From positions 21,901-85,900 of the forward strand of contig DATEGZ010000187.1 in assembly GCA_035279905.1 (NCBI GenBank): DNA of 64,000 nt, in the 5' to 3' direction. Shown here piece by piece: positions 18,676 to 27,125 of the stretch. Both the position numbers and the translations under genes were made by a program. Positions within the stretch are counted from its first letter, which is position 1; every line of letters starts with the position of its first letter. The notes under the pieces are model-generated. The model was not told the origin of the DNA. It saw only the letters and a program-made list of their open reading frames with translations, and made no database searches. The stretch is from DATEGZ01 sp035279905. Lineage in GTDB: Bacteria > Acidobacteriota > Vicinamibacteria > Vicinamibacterales > SCN-69-37.

Positions 18676-20688
18676 CTACCGAGCCGCGCGAACGACCGGA
18701 CCGTAGCCGGCCGCGCGCCACAGCACGTTGCAGTCGTACATCCGCCCGTTCGTGACCACCCAGCGCGTGTCGCGGATGTTGCGGATGTTCTCGATCGGAT
18801 TCGCGCCGAGCACCACGAGATCCGCGCGCTTGCCCACTTCAATCGTGCCGACTTCCTTGTCCACACGCATCGCCTTCGCCGGCATGATCGACGCGGCCTG
18901 GATCGCCTGGAGCGGCGTCATTCCGCCCTGGACGTACAGCTCGATCTCGCGCGGCAGGCTGAAGCCCGGCACACCCTTGTCGGTGCCGGTGACGACGAGC
19001 AGACCGGCATCGACGGCGTCTTTCAACAGCTTCAGCGAGGCGGTCTGCCGCGTCTTGTAGGCCGCCGCGTCACCCGGGCCCCAGTTCATGCTCGCGAACA
19101 TCCGCGTCAGCGGCACGGGCAGCCGGCTCACGCCGGGAAGCAGATCGTCGAGCGGAATCGCCGCGGGGTGGCTGCTGAGCTCGTTCCACGATTGCGTCGG
19201 GTCCATCACCGTGTGATGCGCCTTGAAGAACGCGATTTGCGCTTTGGACGCGTCGGATCCCGACTCGCCGTTGAGCGCCATGTGCGCGATCCCGTCGAAG
19301 CCCGCTTCGACGACCATCGTGCCGTTGCCGCCAGGTCCGCTGCCGCGCATCGCCGTCGGCACGTGTCCCGTGACGGTCATGCCGAGCCGGTGCGCTTCGT
19401 CGATGATGGCCTTGCCGACGTCGGCTTTCACGTCGGAGTAGAGCTTCATCTCCTGGAAGTGTTCGCCGTGATAGCGCCGAGTGATGGCGACGCCCTGCTC
19501 GGGTGTATCCGCAACGACCTCACCGAACGCGTGCGGACTCGGGCCGCCGTCAACGAGGCCCGCAAGAAAGTATCGCGGGCCCATCGCCTTGCCCGAATCG
19601 ATCGCGTCGCGAATCGCGACGAGGAACTGCTCTTCCCCGCCCATGTCGCGGATCGACGTCACGCCGCTCGCAAGATACACGGGCGCCCAGTCGGTTTGTC
19701 CCGCGTGCGCGTGCATGTCCCACAGGCCCGGCACGATCGTCATGCCCTTCGCGTCGGTCACGGGCACGCCGTTCGGGACGGGCGTCGAGGATGACGGGCC
19801 GACGGCGGCGATGCGGTTGTCACGGATCACGATTGTCGCGTTCTGGATCGGCGCAGCGTCCGTGCCGGTGATGACCATCGCGCCGGTGATCGCAAACGAT
19901 CCGCGCTGCACCGTAGGCGTCGCCGTCGTCAGTTTGACCAGATCGGCGACGCGCTGAGCCGCAGCATCTTTGATGAACGCGTCAGTGTTGTACTTTGCCT
20001 CGGTGACCCGGAATGCTTCAAACGGCAGTGCACCAGCCCACGTTGTCAGCGCCACCAGGCGCCCGCTATCGCGCTCAATCCAGGCTGTCTCTGTGCCCCA
20101 GACCACGCCGTCAATCGACAGGATCTCGAGGACAGGCACGGGCGCCCGCCCGGCGGGCATGTCGGCCGTCAGCATTCCGCGCGTGGCGATGCGGATCGCC
20201 GGCCCTGAGGGCGCCGCGGCAATCTGAGCGGGCCGGCCCTGCGCGCGCCAGTACTGGATGAGCGCTTCCTGAACTCCGATCGGCGCGTAGTTGTCGATGG
20301 GGAAAAACGGCTTGCCGGCGAGTTCGACGTCGCGTTCTTTCTGCAGGTCGCGAACGTGCGCGCGCCCGCTGGCGATCGTGACTTCGGAGTCGGATGCGAA
20401 CAGGCGGTAATTCCGTCCCTTGACCGTGAGGTGCAGCGGTTCGCCGCTGGCGGTACCGAGCTCGAGCGCCGCCGTCAGGTTGACCGCCGTGCCGCGGTCG
20501 GTGAACTGAAACGCCGCGTCCAGCCGGCGGCCGCCGGTGATCGTCGTGATCGTATCCGTCTCCGCACCGATCTCGTGACCGAGGAAGAACAGACGGAACG
20601 TCGGTGGAGTCGCTGGCGCCTGAGGCATGGCCTGCGCTGCCCCGAGGAAGGCGCCGGCCGTACAAAGAAAGATGGCGGCGTATTTCAC
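18676..20688 (-). CDS. exported amidohydrolase-superfamily protein
   Basis: A 670-residue predicted periplasmic hydrolase with a signal peptide ending GAAQA near residue 20. Residues from about 30 to 255 form an extra beta-rich domain unlike the catalytic part (QFTDRGTAVNLTAALELG...). The C-terminal imidazolonepropionase-like TIM barrel has the metal motif DMHAHAG, then GVTSIRDMGG, VTGHVPT (metal His), HMALNG and TGTDKGVPG (Asp), ending with IEVGKRADLVVLGANP. It probably hydrolyses cyclic amides or dipeptides; the substrate cannot be fixed from sequence. It lies 8 nt upstream of map and 74 nt after rho. Confidence 0.85.
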   Translation of the reverse strand: MKYAAIFLCTAGAFLGAAQAMPQAPATPPTFRLFFLGHEIGAETDTITTITGGRRLDAAFQFTDRGTAVNLTAALELGTASGEPLHLTVKGRNYRLFASDSEVTIASGRAHVRDLQKERDVELAGKPFFPIDNYAPIGVQEALIQYWRAQGRPAQIAAAPSGPAIRIATRGMLTADMPAGRAPVPVLEILSIDGVVWGTETAWIERDSGRLVALTTWAGALPFEAFRVTEAKYNTDAFIKDAAAQRVADLVKLTTATPTVQRGSFAITGAMVITGTDAAPIQNATIVIRDNRIAAVGPSSSTPVPNGVPVTDAKGMTIVPGLWDMHAHAGQTDWAPVYLASGVTSIRDMGGEEQFLVAIRDAIDSGKAMGPRYFLAGLVDGGPSPHAFGEVVADTPEQGVAITRRYHGEHFQEMKLYSDVKADVGKAIIDEAHRLGMTVTGHVPTAMRGSGPGGNGTMVVEAGFDGIAHMALNGESGSDASKAQIAFFKAHHTVMDPTQSWNELSSHPAAIPLDDLLPGVSRLPVPLTRMFASMNWGPGDAAAYKTRQTASLKLLKDAVDAGLLVVTGTDKGVPGFSLPREIELYVQGGMTPLQAIQAASIMPAKAMRVDKEVGTIEVGKRADLVVLGANPIENIRNIRDTRWVVTNGRMYDCNVLWRAAGYGPVVRAAR

Positions 20689-20726
20689 GCCGCCATCATA
20701 GGGCCATTCGAACTCGCCGGGCTTAG

Positions 20727-20757
20727 GAACCCAACGAACCTAACGAACCCAACGAAC
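20727..20757. repeat. 9-nt GAACCCAAC tandem repeat after rho
   Basis: Three 9-nt units (GAACCCAAC, GAACCTAAC, GAACCCAAC) and a partial fourth lie between the rho stop (20763-20765) and the amidohydrolase start. The last unit and the rho stop region can form a small hairpin, AACCCA-N6-TGGGTT (20747-20764). There is no clear T-tract. Confidence 0.75.
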
Positions 20758-20762
20758 TGGGT

Positions 20763-22211
<1,449 letters not shown>

Positions 22212-22309
22212 CGTGGTTCGTACGGGACAAGTGAAGTTGTTGTGTTGGTGGAACGTGGAACGGAAGTGCGCGGATCCGAATCGGCCGCGCCAGTGGTTAG
22301 AACGCAGTC

Positions 22310-22318
22310 AGTATAGCA
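22310..22318 (-). promoter_or_regulatory. extended -10 promoter of rho
   Basis: On the minus strand TGCTATACT is an extended -10 (TGN plus TATACT) about 100 nt upstream of the rho ATG. No good -35 hexamer is seen at the usual distance. The predicted leader of about 90 nt is longer than elsewhere in the window, in line with the known autoregulation of rho in other bacteria. Confidence 0.5.
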
Positions 22319-22327
22319 CGGAAGCTG

Positions 22328-22696
22328 TCAGTAGTCCCCCGGCCGCTCCCCGATGCCGAGCATCGAGCACGCGACGCGCGTGGCGAGGCCCAGCGCCCGG
22401 GCCCGTGCCACGACCGCCGCGCCATCGGCGCCCGGATTGAGCCAGACCGTCTTGATGCCCTTCCTGGCGATCTCCTCGATCACCCGAATCCCGATGTGCG
22501 GCGGCACGTAGACCGTGGCCTCGTCGATGGGACCGGGATAGTCCAGCACGCTGGCGTAGGCCCGCTCCCCTTCTACTTCCTTCGCGTTCGGGTTGATGGG
22601 AATGACGGTGTCCCCGTGGTGGCGGAACGCCCGAACCGCCTTGTTGCCAAACTTGGTCGGGTCGGCCGACGCGCCGATCACTGCGACAATCGCCAT
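22328..22696 (-). CDS. CoA-binding domain protein (YccU family)
   Basis: A 122-residue single-domain Rossmann protein. The N-terminus has the nucleotide-binding loop VAVIGASADPTKFGNKAVRAF, followed by VIPINPNAKEVEG and the strand/helix pair TVYVPPHIGIRVIEEIARKG, as in the CoA-binding domain of succinyl-CoA synthetase alpha and in YccU. Proteins of this size are common and their role is unknown. The start codon overlaps the stop of the cyclophilin gene by one base (TAATG), so translation is probably coupled. It is the last gene of a minus-strand run beginning upstream of coaD. Confidence 0.88.
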   Translation of the reverse strand: MAIVAVIGASADPTKFGNKAVRAFRHHGDTVIPINPNAKEVEGERAYASVLDYPGPIDEATVYVPPHIGIRVIEEIARKGIKTVWLNPGADGAAVVARARALGLATRVACSMLGIGERPGDY

Positions 22697-23334
22697 TACG
22701 GTTTCCTGTAGGCCCGGGTGATCTTGATGGGCGGATCGAGCGTTTCGGTCCGGTACGCGCCTGTGCTGCCGGTGTGCGCGGCCTGAATCTTCTTTACCAC
22801 GTCCATGCCCACCACGACGCGGCCGAAGACCGCAAACCCCTGCCCGTCGGCATTGCGCTTGCCGCCGAAATCCAGCTCCGGCTGATCCCCGATGGCAATC
22901 GAGAACGACGCCGTGGCGGTGTCGGGGCCGTTGCGCGCCATTGAAAGCGCGCCGTCGACGTTCTTCAGGCCGGTCACCGACGTCGCCTCCATCGGGATCG
23001 GCGGAAACTGATCGCGCCGCCGGGCCGGATTGATCTGGAACTGGATCACCTGGATCTCGACGTCGTGACGCACGGTGTTGTCCGGCCGGACCGCGCGGTT
23101 AATGACACCGTCGTCGTAGAACTTCTCGTCGACGTAGCGGAGAAAGTTCTTCGAGGTGACGGGCGCGTGCGCGATATCGACCGCCACCGTGATGCTGCCG
23201 AGCGCGGTCTCGAAGATCACGAGGACGGGAGCGGCTGTCTGGGCGCCGCCGCCGGCGGTAGCCAGCAAGACGAAGAATGCGCCCGCCAGCAGAACTTCGG
23301 AACCGCGGAACCTGGGAACCCCGGAACCGATCAT
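22696..23334 (-). CDS. exported cyclophilin-type peptidyl-prolyl isomerase
   Basis: A 212-residue protein with a hydrophobic N-terminus (VLLAGAFFVLLATAGGGAQ) acting as signal peptide or anchor, then a cyclophilin domain (VIFETALGSITVAVDIAHAPVTSKNFLRYVDEKFYDD). Conserved parts include the Arg in INRAVRP, NVDGALSMARNGPDTATASFSIAIGD and GFAVFGRVVVGMDVVKKIQ. The usual QGGDP region is replaced by a longer segment (VEIQVIQFQINPARRRDQFPP), so catalysis may be reduced. The first codons of the frame from the ATG at 23334 are encoded by a GGAACC tandem repeat (IGSGVPRFRGSE), so the true start may lie slightly downstream. The ATG overlaps the oxidase stop by 4 nt. Confidence 0.82.
   Translation of the reverse strand: MIGSGVPRFRGSEVLLAGAFFVLLATAGGGAQTAAPVLVIFETALGSITVAVDIAHAPVTSKNFLRYVDEKFYDDGVINRAVRPDNTVRHDVEIQVIQFQINPARRRDQFPPIPMEATSVTGLKNVDGALSMARNGPDTATASFSIAIGDQPELDFGGKRNADGQGFAVFGRVVVGMDVVKKIQAAHTGSTGAYRTETLDPPIKITRAYRKP
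23299..23330. repeat. four 8-nt GGAACCNN tandem units inside the cyclophilin N-terminus
   Basis: Units GGAACCGC, GGAACCTG, GGAACCCC and GGAACCGA are contiguous and complementary in type to those at 17876-17907. They translate into the first residues of the cyclophilin frame and sit between its start codon and its signal peptide. Confidence 0.8.
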
Positions 23335-24719
23335 TCCGCGACCTCCGACGGAAAGATTTTCCCGGGATTGAGGATGCCATTCGGATCGAACGCCGCCTTG
23401 ACGCGCCGCATGAGTGCGATGGTTTCAGGCGTCAGCTCGAGCCCGAGATACTTCGCCTTGGCGAAGCCGATGCCGTGCTCGCCGCTGATCGATCCCTCGA
23501 GCGCGACGACCCCGGCGAAGAGTACGGCCTCGGCCTCGTGCGCGCGCGCGATCTCGTCCGGATCGTTGGAGACCATGATGTTCACGTGGATGTTGCCGTC
23601 GCCGACGTGGCCGAAGCACGGGATGCGCAGTCTGAACCGCCGCTTGAGGTCGTCGACCAGATCGAACAGCTGCGGAATCCGTGCCTTGGGCACGACGACG
23701 TCGTGATTGAACTTGATCGGTGCGATCACCTTGAGTGACAGCGAAATCTCGCGGCGCACGCGCCAGAGTTCCTGGCGCGCCGCTTCGTCTCGCGCGCGCA
23801 CGAACTCCGTCGCACCGGCATCGCGGCACGACTGCTCGACGCGCGAGGCTTCCCCGCCGACCTGCTCGGACAGACCGTCGACCTCGATCAGGAGAATCGC
23901 GGCGGTGCCCGCCGGTGCGAGCGATCGGACCTTGAGATTCGCCGCGACGGCTTCGAGGCAGTCGCCGTCGATGATTTCGAGCGAGGCAGGCACGACCCGC
24001 GCGCGCACGAGACGCATGACGGCGTCCACGGCGTGCGTCACGCTCGGAAACGTCGCGCGCATCGTCGACTGCACGAGCGGCTTCGGGATCAGGCGCAGGA
24101 TGATCTTCGTGAGGATCGCGAGCGTGCCTTCGGAGCCGACGAGCAAGTGCGTGAGGTCGTAGCCGACGACGTTCTTGACGGTTTTCCCGCCGGTCTTGAT
24201 GATCTCGCCCGTCGGCAGCACGGCCTCGGTGCCGAGCACGTACTGCTTCGTCACTCCGTACTTGAACGCGCGGGGGCCGCCGGCGCACTCGGCGACGTTG
24301 CCGCCGATGACCGACTGCCGCAGGCTCGACGGATCCGGCGGGTAGAACAACCCGACTCGCTCCACGGCGTCCTGCAGGTCGCCGGTCACGACATTCGGCT
24401 CGACGACCGCGATGAGATTGCCCTCGTCGATCTCGAGAATGCGATTCAGGCGTTCCAGGCTCATCAGCACGCCGCCGCGCACTGGCACGGCGCCGCCGGT
24501 GTAGCCGGTGCCGCCGCCGCGCGGGACGAGCGGCGTCCGCGTCTCGTTGCAGTAGCGCGCAATCGCCGCGATTTCGGCGGTGTTGGCCGGCAGGACGACG
24601 ACGTCGGGCGGGTGCCCGCGCTTCAGCGCGTCGGCGCCGTACTGCGCCCGCGCGGCATCATCGGTCCGGACGAAGTCGGGACCGACGATTTGGACGAGGG
24701 GGACGGGGCTTTTTTCCAC
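23331..24719 (-). CDS. FAD-linked oxidase, GlcD/D-lactate dehydrogenase type
   Basis: A 462-residue flavoprotein. The FAD-binding_4 domain runs from about 35 to 215 (VLPANTAEIAAIARYCNETRTPLVPRGGGTGYTGGAVPV, then PPDPSS and IGGNVAECAGGPRAFKYGVT). The FAD-oxidase C domain contains FGHVGDGNIHVNI and ends SGEHGIGFAKAKYLGLE...MRRVKAAFDPNGILNPGKIF. It probably oxidises a 2-hydroxy acid such as glycolate or D-lactate. No Fe-S partner (GlcF) is adjacent. The GTG start at 24719 and the first codons (EKSPVP) lie inside a 117-bp palindrome, and no better in-frame start was seen, so the palindrome appears to have supplied the N-terminus. Confidence 0.9.
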   Translation of the reverse strand: MEKSPVPLVQIVGPDFVRTDDAARAQYGADALKRGHPPDVVVLPANTAEIAAIARYCNETRTPLVPRGGGTGYTGGAVPVRGGVLMSLERLNRILEIDEGNLIAVVEPNVVTGDLQDAVERVGLFYPPDPSSLRQSVIGGNVAECAGGPRAFKYGVTKQYVLGTEAVLPTGEIIKTGGKTVKNVVGYDLTHLLVGSEGTLAILTKIILRLIPKPLVQSTMRATFPSVTHAVDAVMRLVRARVVPASLEIIDGDCLEAVAANLKVRSLAPAGTAAILLIEVDGLSEQVGGEASRVEQSCRDAGATEFVRARDEAARQELWRVRREISLSLKVIAPIKFNHDVVVPKARIPQLFDLVDDLKRRFRLRIPCFGHVGDGNIHVNIMVSNDPDEIARAHEAEAVLFAGVVALEGSISGEHGIGFAKAKYLGLELTPETIALMRRVKAAFDPNGILNPGKIFPSEVAE

Positions 24720-24815
24720 AGTTCCGGCCCAGGTGGGGACGGAGGTCGGCAGGTCCGAGCTCTACCGACCTCCGTCCCCGCGGGGGCCGGAACTGTGGGA
24801 AAAAGCCCCGTCCCC
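24699..24815. repeat. 117-bp imperfect palindrome at the aminotransferase/oxidase junction
   Basis: Two 51-nt arms (24699-24749 and 24765-24815) match at 47 of 51 positions around a 15-nt loop. Arm ends read GGGGACGGGGC; the interior has a T-run followed by CCACAGTTCCGG, then GGGGACGGAGGTCGG. The loop carries the TAG stop of the aminotransferase (24762-24764) and the left arm carries the GTG start of the oxidase. The shape is that of a REP/BIME-like or MITE-like element, not a simple terminator. Confidence 0.9.
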
Positions 24816-25994
24816 AAACCTGATCAGCCTCGTGACCCCTTCGCGCAGGCGATCGAGGGAGGTCGCGTACGAGAGGCGGATGAAGCCGGGCGTGTCGAAG
24901 GCTTCGCCGGCGGTCGTGACGACATGCTCCTTCTTGAGGAGCGCGTCGGCGAAGTCGAGCGACGTGCGCAGCCCATCGGGCGAGAGAAAGTCGCTGACGT
25001 CGGGGAACAGGTAGAACGCGCCTTGCGGCACCGCGCACCGGAAGCGCGGCTCCTCGGCCAGCCACGCGATCACCTGATCGCGCCGGCGCTGATATTCCTC
25101 GAGCATGTCCGTCACGCACTGCTGCGATCCGGTCAGCGCCGCGACCGCGGCCTTCTGGGTGATCGAGTTCACGTTGGACGTCGTGTGGCTCTGCAGCGCG
25201 TTGGCGGCCTGAATCAGCGGTTTCGCGCCGACGGCCCAGCCGCACCGCCACCCGGTCATCGCATAAGCCTTCGACGCCGATCCACACAGCACGAGGCGAT
25301 CGCGCATCGCCTCGCCGAAGATCGCCGGCAGGTTGTGTGGCACGGCGTTGTAGATGAGCTTCTCGTAGCAGAGATCGATCACGACCCAGAGGTCGCGCCT
25401 GGCGGCTTCCGCCGCAAGCATGCGCGCGTCGGCTTCCGACAGCAGCGCGCCGGTCGGATTGCCGGGCGAGTTGATGACGATGCCGCGCGTGCGCGGCGTG
25501 AGTGCGGCCAGAAACATGTCGGCCGTGAGCGCGAAGCCGTTCTCCGCGCGCGCCCGGACGATCACCGCCGCGGCGCCCGCGAGCTTGATCTGCTCGGCGA
25601 TCGTCGGCCAGCCCGGCGCGTGCGTGATGACTTCGTCGCCCGGCTGGAACAGCGCGAACGCCGCGTGCGCGAGCGCCTGCTTGCCGCCCGCCGTGATGAT
25701 CACTTCGTCCGGCAGGTACCGCACGCCGTAGTCCTGCAGGTAACGCGACGCGACTGCCTCGCGGAGTTCCATCACGCCCATGTTGGCGGTGTACTTCGTG
25801 AAGCCCGCGTCGAGCGCCGCGTGCGCGGCGGCGGTTATGTGCGCGGGCGTCGGAAAATCCGGCTCACCCGCCCCGAGGTCGACGACGTCGATCCCCTGGC
25901 GTCGCATCTTCTCCGCCTCGATCGTCCCCTTCATCGTGGGGGACAACGCGATGCGCTGCATCCGGTCGGCAAGACGAATCGTTTCGATGCTCAT
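24762..25994 (-). CDS. class I PLP-dependent aminotransferase (aspartate-type)
   Basis: A 410-residue fold-type I aminotransferase. Signatures include VVDLGAGEPDFPTPAHI, FTKYTANMGVMELREAVA, VINSPGNPTGALLSEAD, DLCYEKLIYN and the PLP-lysine block LCGSASKAYAMTGWRCGWAVG, ending FIRLSYATSLDRLREGVTRL. It most resembles subgroup I-gamma aspartate/aromatic aminotransferases, so it could serve aspartate or supply the missing aminotransferase of Tyr/Phe synthesis; substrate is not fixed by sequence. The last 12-15 residues (SHSSGPRGDGGR) come from the palindrome at 24699-24815 and are not part of the normal fold. It is 7 nt downstream of coaD. Confidence 0.92.
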   Translation of the reverse strand: MSIETIRLADRMQRIALSPTMKGTIEAEKMRRQGIDVVDLGAGEPDFPTPAHITAAAHAALDAGFTKYTANMGVMELREAVASRYLQDYGVRYLPDEVIITAGGKQALAHAAFALFQPGDEVITHAPGWPTIAEQIKLAGAAAVIVRARAENGFALTADMFLAALTPRTRGIVINSPGNPTGALLSEADARMLAAEAARRDLWVVIDLCYEKLIYNAVPHNLPAIFGEAMRDRLVLCGSASKAYAMTGWRCGWAVGAKPLIQAANALQSHTTSNVNSITQKAAVAALTGSQQCVTDMLEEYQRRRDQVIAWLAEEPRFRCAVPQGAFYLFPDVSDFLSPDGLRTSLDFADALLKKEHVVTTAGEAFDTPGFIRLSYATSLDRLREGVTRLIRFGDGAFSHSSGPRGDGGR

Positions 25995-26001
25995 ACGGGG
26001 C

Positions 26002-26511
26002 TCACACGCGACGAAGGGTGGCGGATTCGCGTCGGCTGGTCAGCCGGGCTTCGACCGCCGGAGGCACGAGTCCGGTCAACGGGCCGCCGAGCTTCGCGAT
26101 TTCGCGCACCAGCGTGGCGCTCACGTAGGTGAAGCGCTCGGACGGCATGAGAACGACGGTGTCGATGCGCTGGTCGAGATGGCGGTTCATCAGCGCCATC
26201 TGCCACTCGTACTCGAAGTCGGCGGCCCCGCGAACGCCGCGGACGATGACCGAGGCCTTCTTGCGGCGCGCGTACTCGACGAGCAGGCCGTCAAACGTCT
26301 CGACTTCGATCTGCGGCCGTCCCGCGAACACTTCGCGGATGATCGCGACGCGCTCCTCGGCCCGGAAGAACGGCTGCTTCGACGTGTTGGTCAGGACGGC
26401 GACGACGATGCGATCGAAGAGGGCCGCGGCGCGCTCGATGATGTCGACGTGGCCGTTGGTCAGCGGGTCGAACGAGCCCGGGTAGACCGCGAGTCGAGGG
26501 GTGTCGGTCAT
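26002..26511 (-). CDS. coaD: phosphopantetheine adenylyltransferase
   Basis: A 169-residue enzyme of coenzyme A synthesis, transferring AMP from ATP to 4'-phosphopantetheine. The nucleotidyltransferase motif YPGSFDPLTNGHVDII (T/HxGH type) is at the N-terminus. VRGVRGAADFEYEWQMALMNR and the ATP-binding SERFTYVSATLVREIAKLGG block (ISSTxVR equivalent) are also present. Length is standard. Its start overlaps the rsmD stop by 4 nt, the classic rsmD-coaD pair found in many bacteria. Confidence 0.96.
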   Translation of the reverse strand: MTDTPRLAVYPGSFDPLTNGHVDIIERAAALFDRIVVAVLTNTSKQPFFRAEERVAIIREVFAGRPQIEVETFDGLLVEYARRKKASVIVRGVRGAADFEYEWQMALMNRHLDQRIDTVVLMPSERFTYVSATLVREIAKLGGPLTGLVPPAVEARLTSRRESATLRRV

Positions 26512-27050
26512 GTCAACTCGTAGAACGACAGCGCGCTGTCGCCGGCAATGAGCACCCGCGTGCGTCGCAATCCCGGCACCGCGTCCGGCGACTCGCGTCG
26601 CCGCGCGTGCTCGAGCACGAGGCGGCCGTTCGGGCCGAGCAACGCCGCCGCACAGCCAACGACGGCGTCGAGATCCTTCAAATCATACGGCGGATCGAGC
26701 AGCGCAAGATCGAACGCGTGCGGGATGTCGTGCCGGCCGTCGATTCCGAGGAAATCGTCGCGGATGATAGCACACGCCTCCTGGACACCGCAGGCCGCGA
26801 TGTTCGCTTCGAGCACGCGCACCTCGCGGCGATCGCGCTCGACGAACGTCACGGCGATCGCGCCGCGGCTGAGCGCTTCGAGCCCGAGCGCGCCCGTGCC
26901 GGCGAACGCGTCGAGGACGCGGCAGCCCTCGACCGTCGGCCCGAGCACGTTGAACAACGTCTCGCGCAAGCCGTCGGACGTCGGCCGCACGCCCGGCCCC
27001 ACGGGCCCGCGCAGCCGTCGTCCTTTCAATTGTCCGGCGATGATTCGCAT
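26508..27050 (-). CDS. rsmD: 16S rRNA (guanine(966)-N(2))-methyltransferase
   Basis: A 180-residue methyltransferase. The family N-terminus MRIIAGQLKGRRLRGPVGPGVRPTSDGLRETLFNVL is complete, followed by the SAM-binding strand CRVLDAFAGTGALGLEALSRGA and the catalytic LLDPPYDL motif. RsmD methylates G966 in assembled 30S subunits. It overlaps coaD by 4 nt. A 64-bp perfect palindrome lies between its start codon and the recG stop, so transcription probably starts at or reads through that element. Confidence 0.95.
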   Translation of the reverse strand: MRIIAGQLKGRRLRGPVGPGVRPTSDGLRETLFNVLGPTVEGCRVLDAFAGTGALGLEALSRGAIAVTFVERDRREVRVLEANIAACGVQEACAIIRDDFLGIDGRHDIPHAFDLALLDPPYDLKDLDAVVGCAAALLGPNGRLVLEHARRRESPDAVPGLRRTRVLIAGDSALSFYELT

Positions 27051-27058
27051 AAACGGAG

Positions 27059-27122
27059 GACGCCGGGAGTAGTTTTTACAATTTCACGCGGAAGCGAAAT
27101 TGTAAAAACTACTCCCGGCGTC
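27059..27122. repeat. 64-bp perfect palindrome between recG and rsmD
   Basis: Perfect 27-nt arms (27059-27085 and 27096-27122) flank a 10-nt loop (ACGCGGAAGC). The arm runs GACGCCGGGAGTAG, then five T, then ACAATTTC, so the centre is A/T-rich in a GC-rich genome. It ends 3 nt before the recG stop codon and 8 nt before the rsmD start. It could fold as an RNA hairpin in either transcript, but its symmetry suggests a REP-like mobile repeat. Confidence 0.93.
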
Positions 27123-27125
27123 ATT

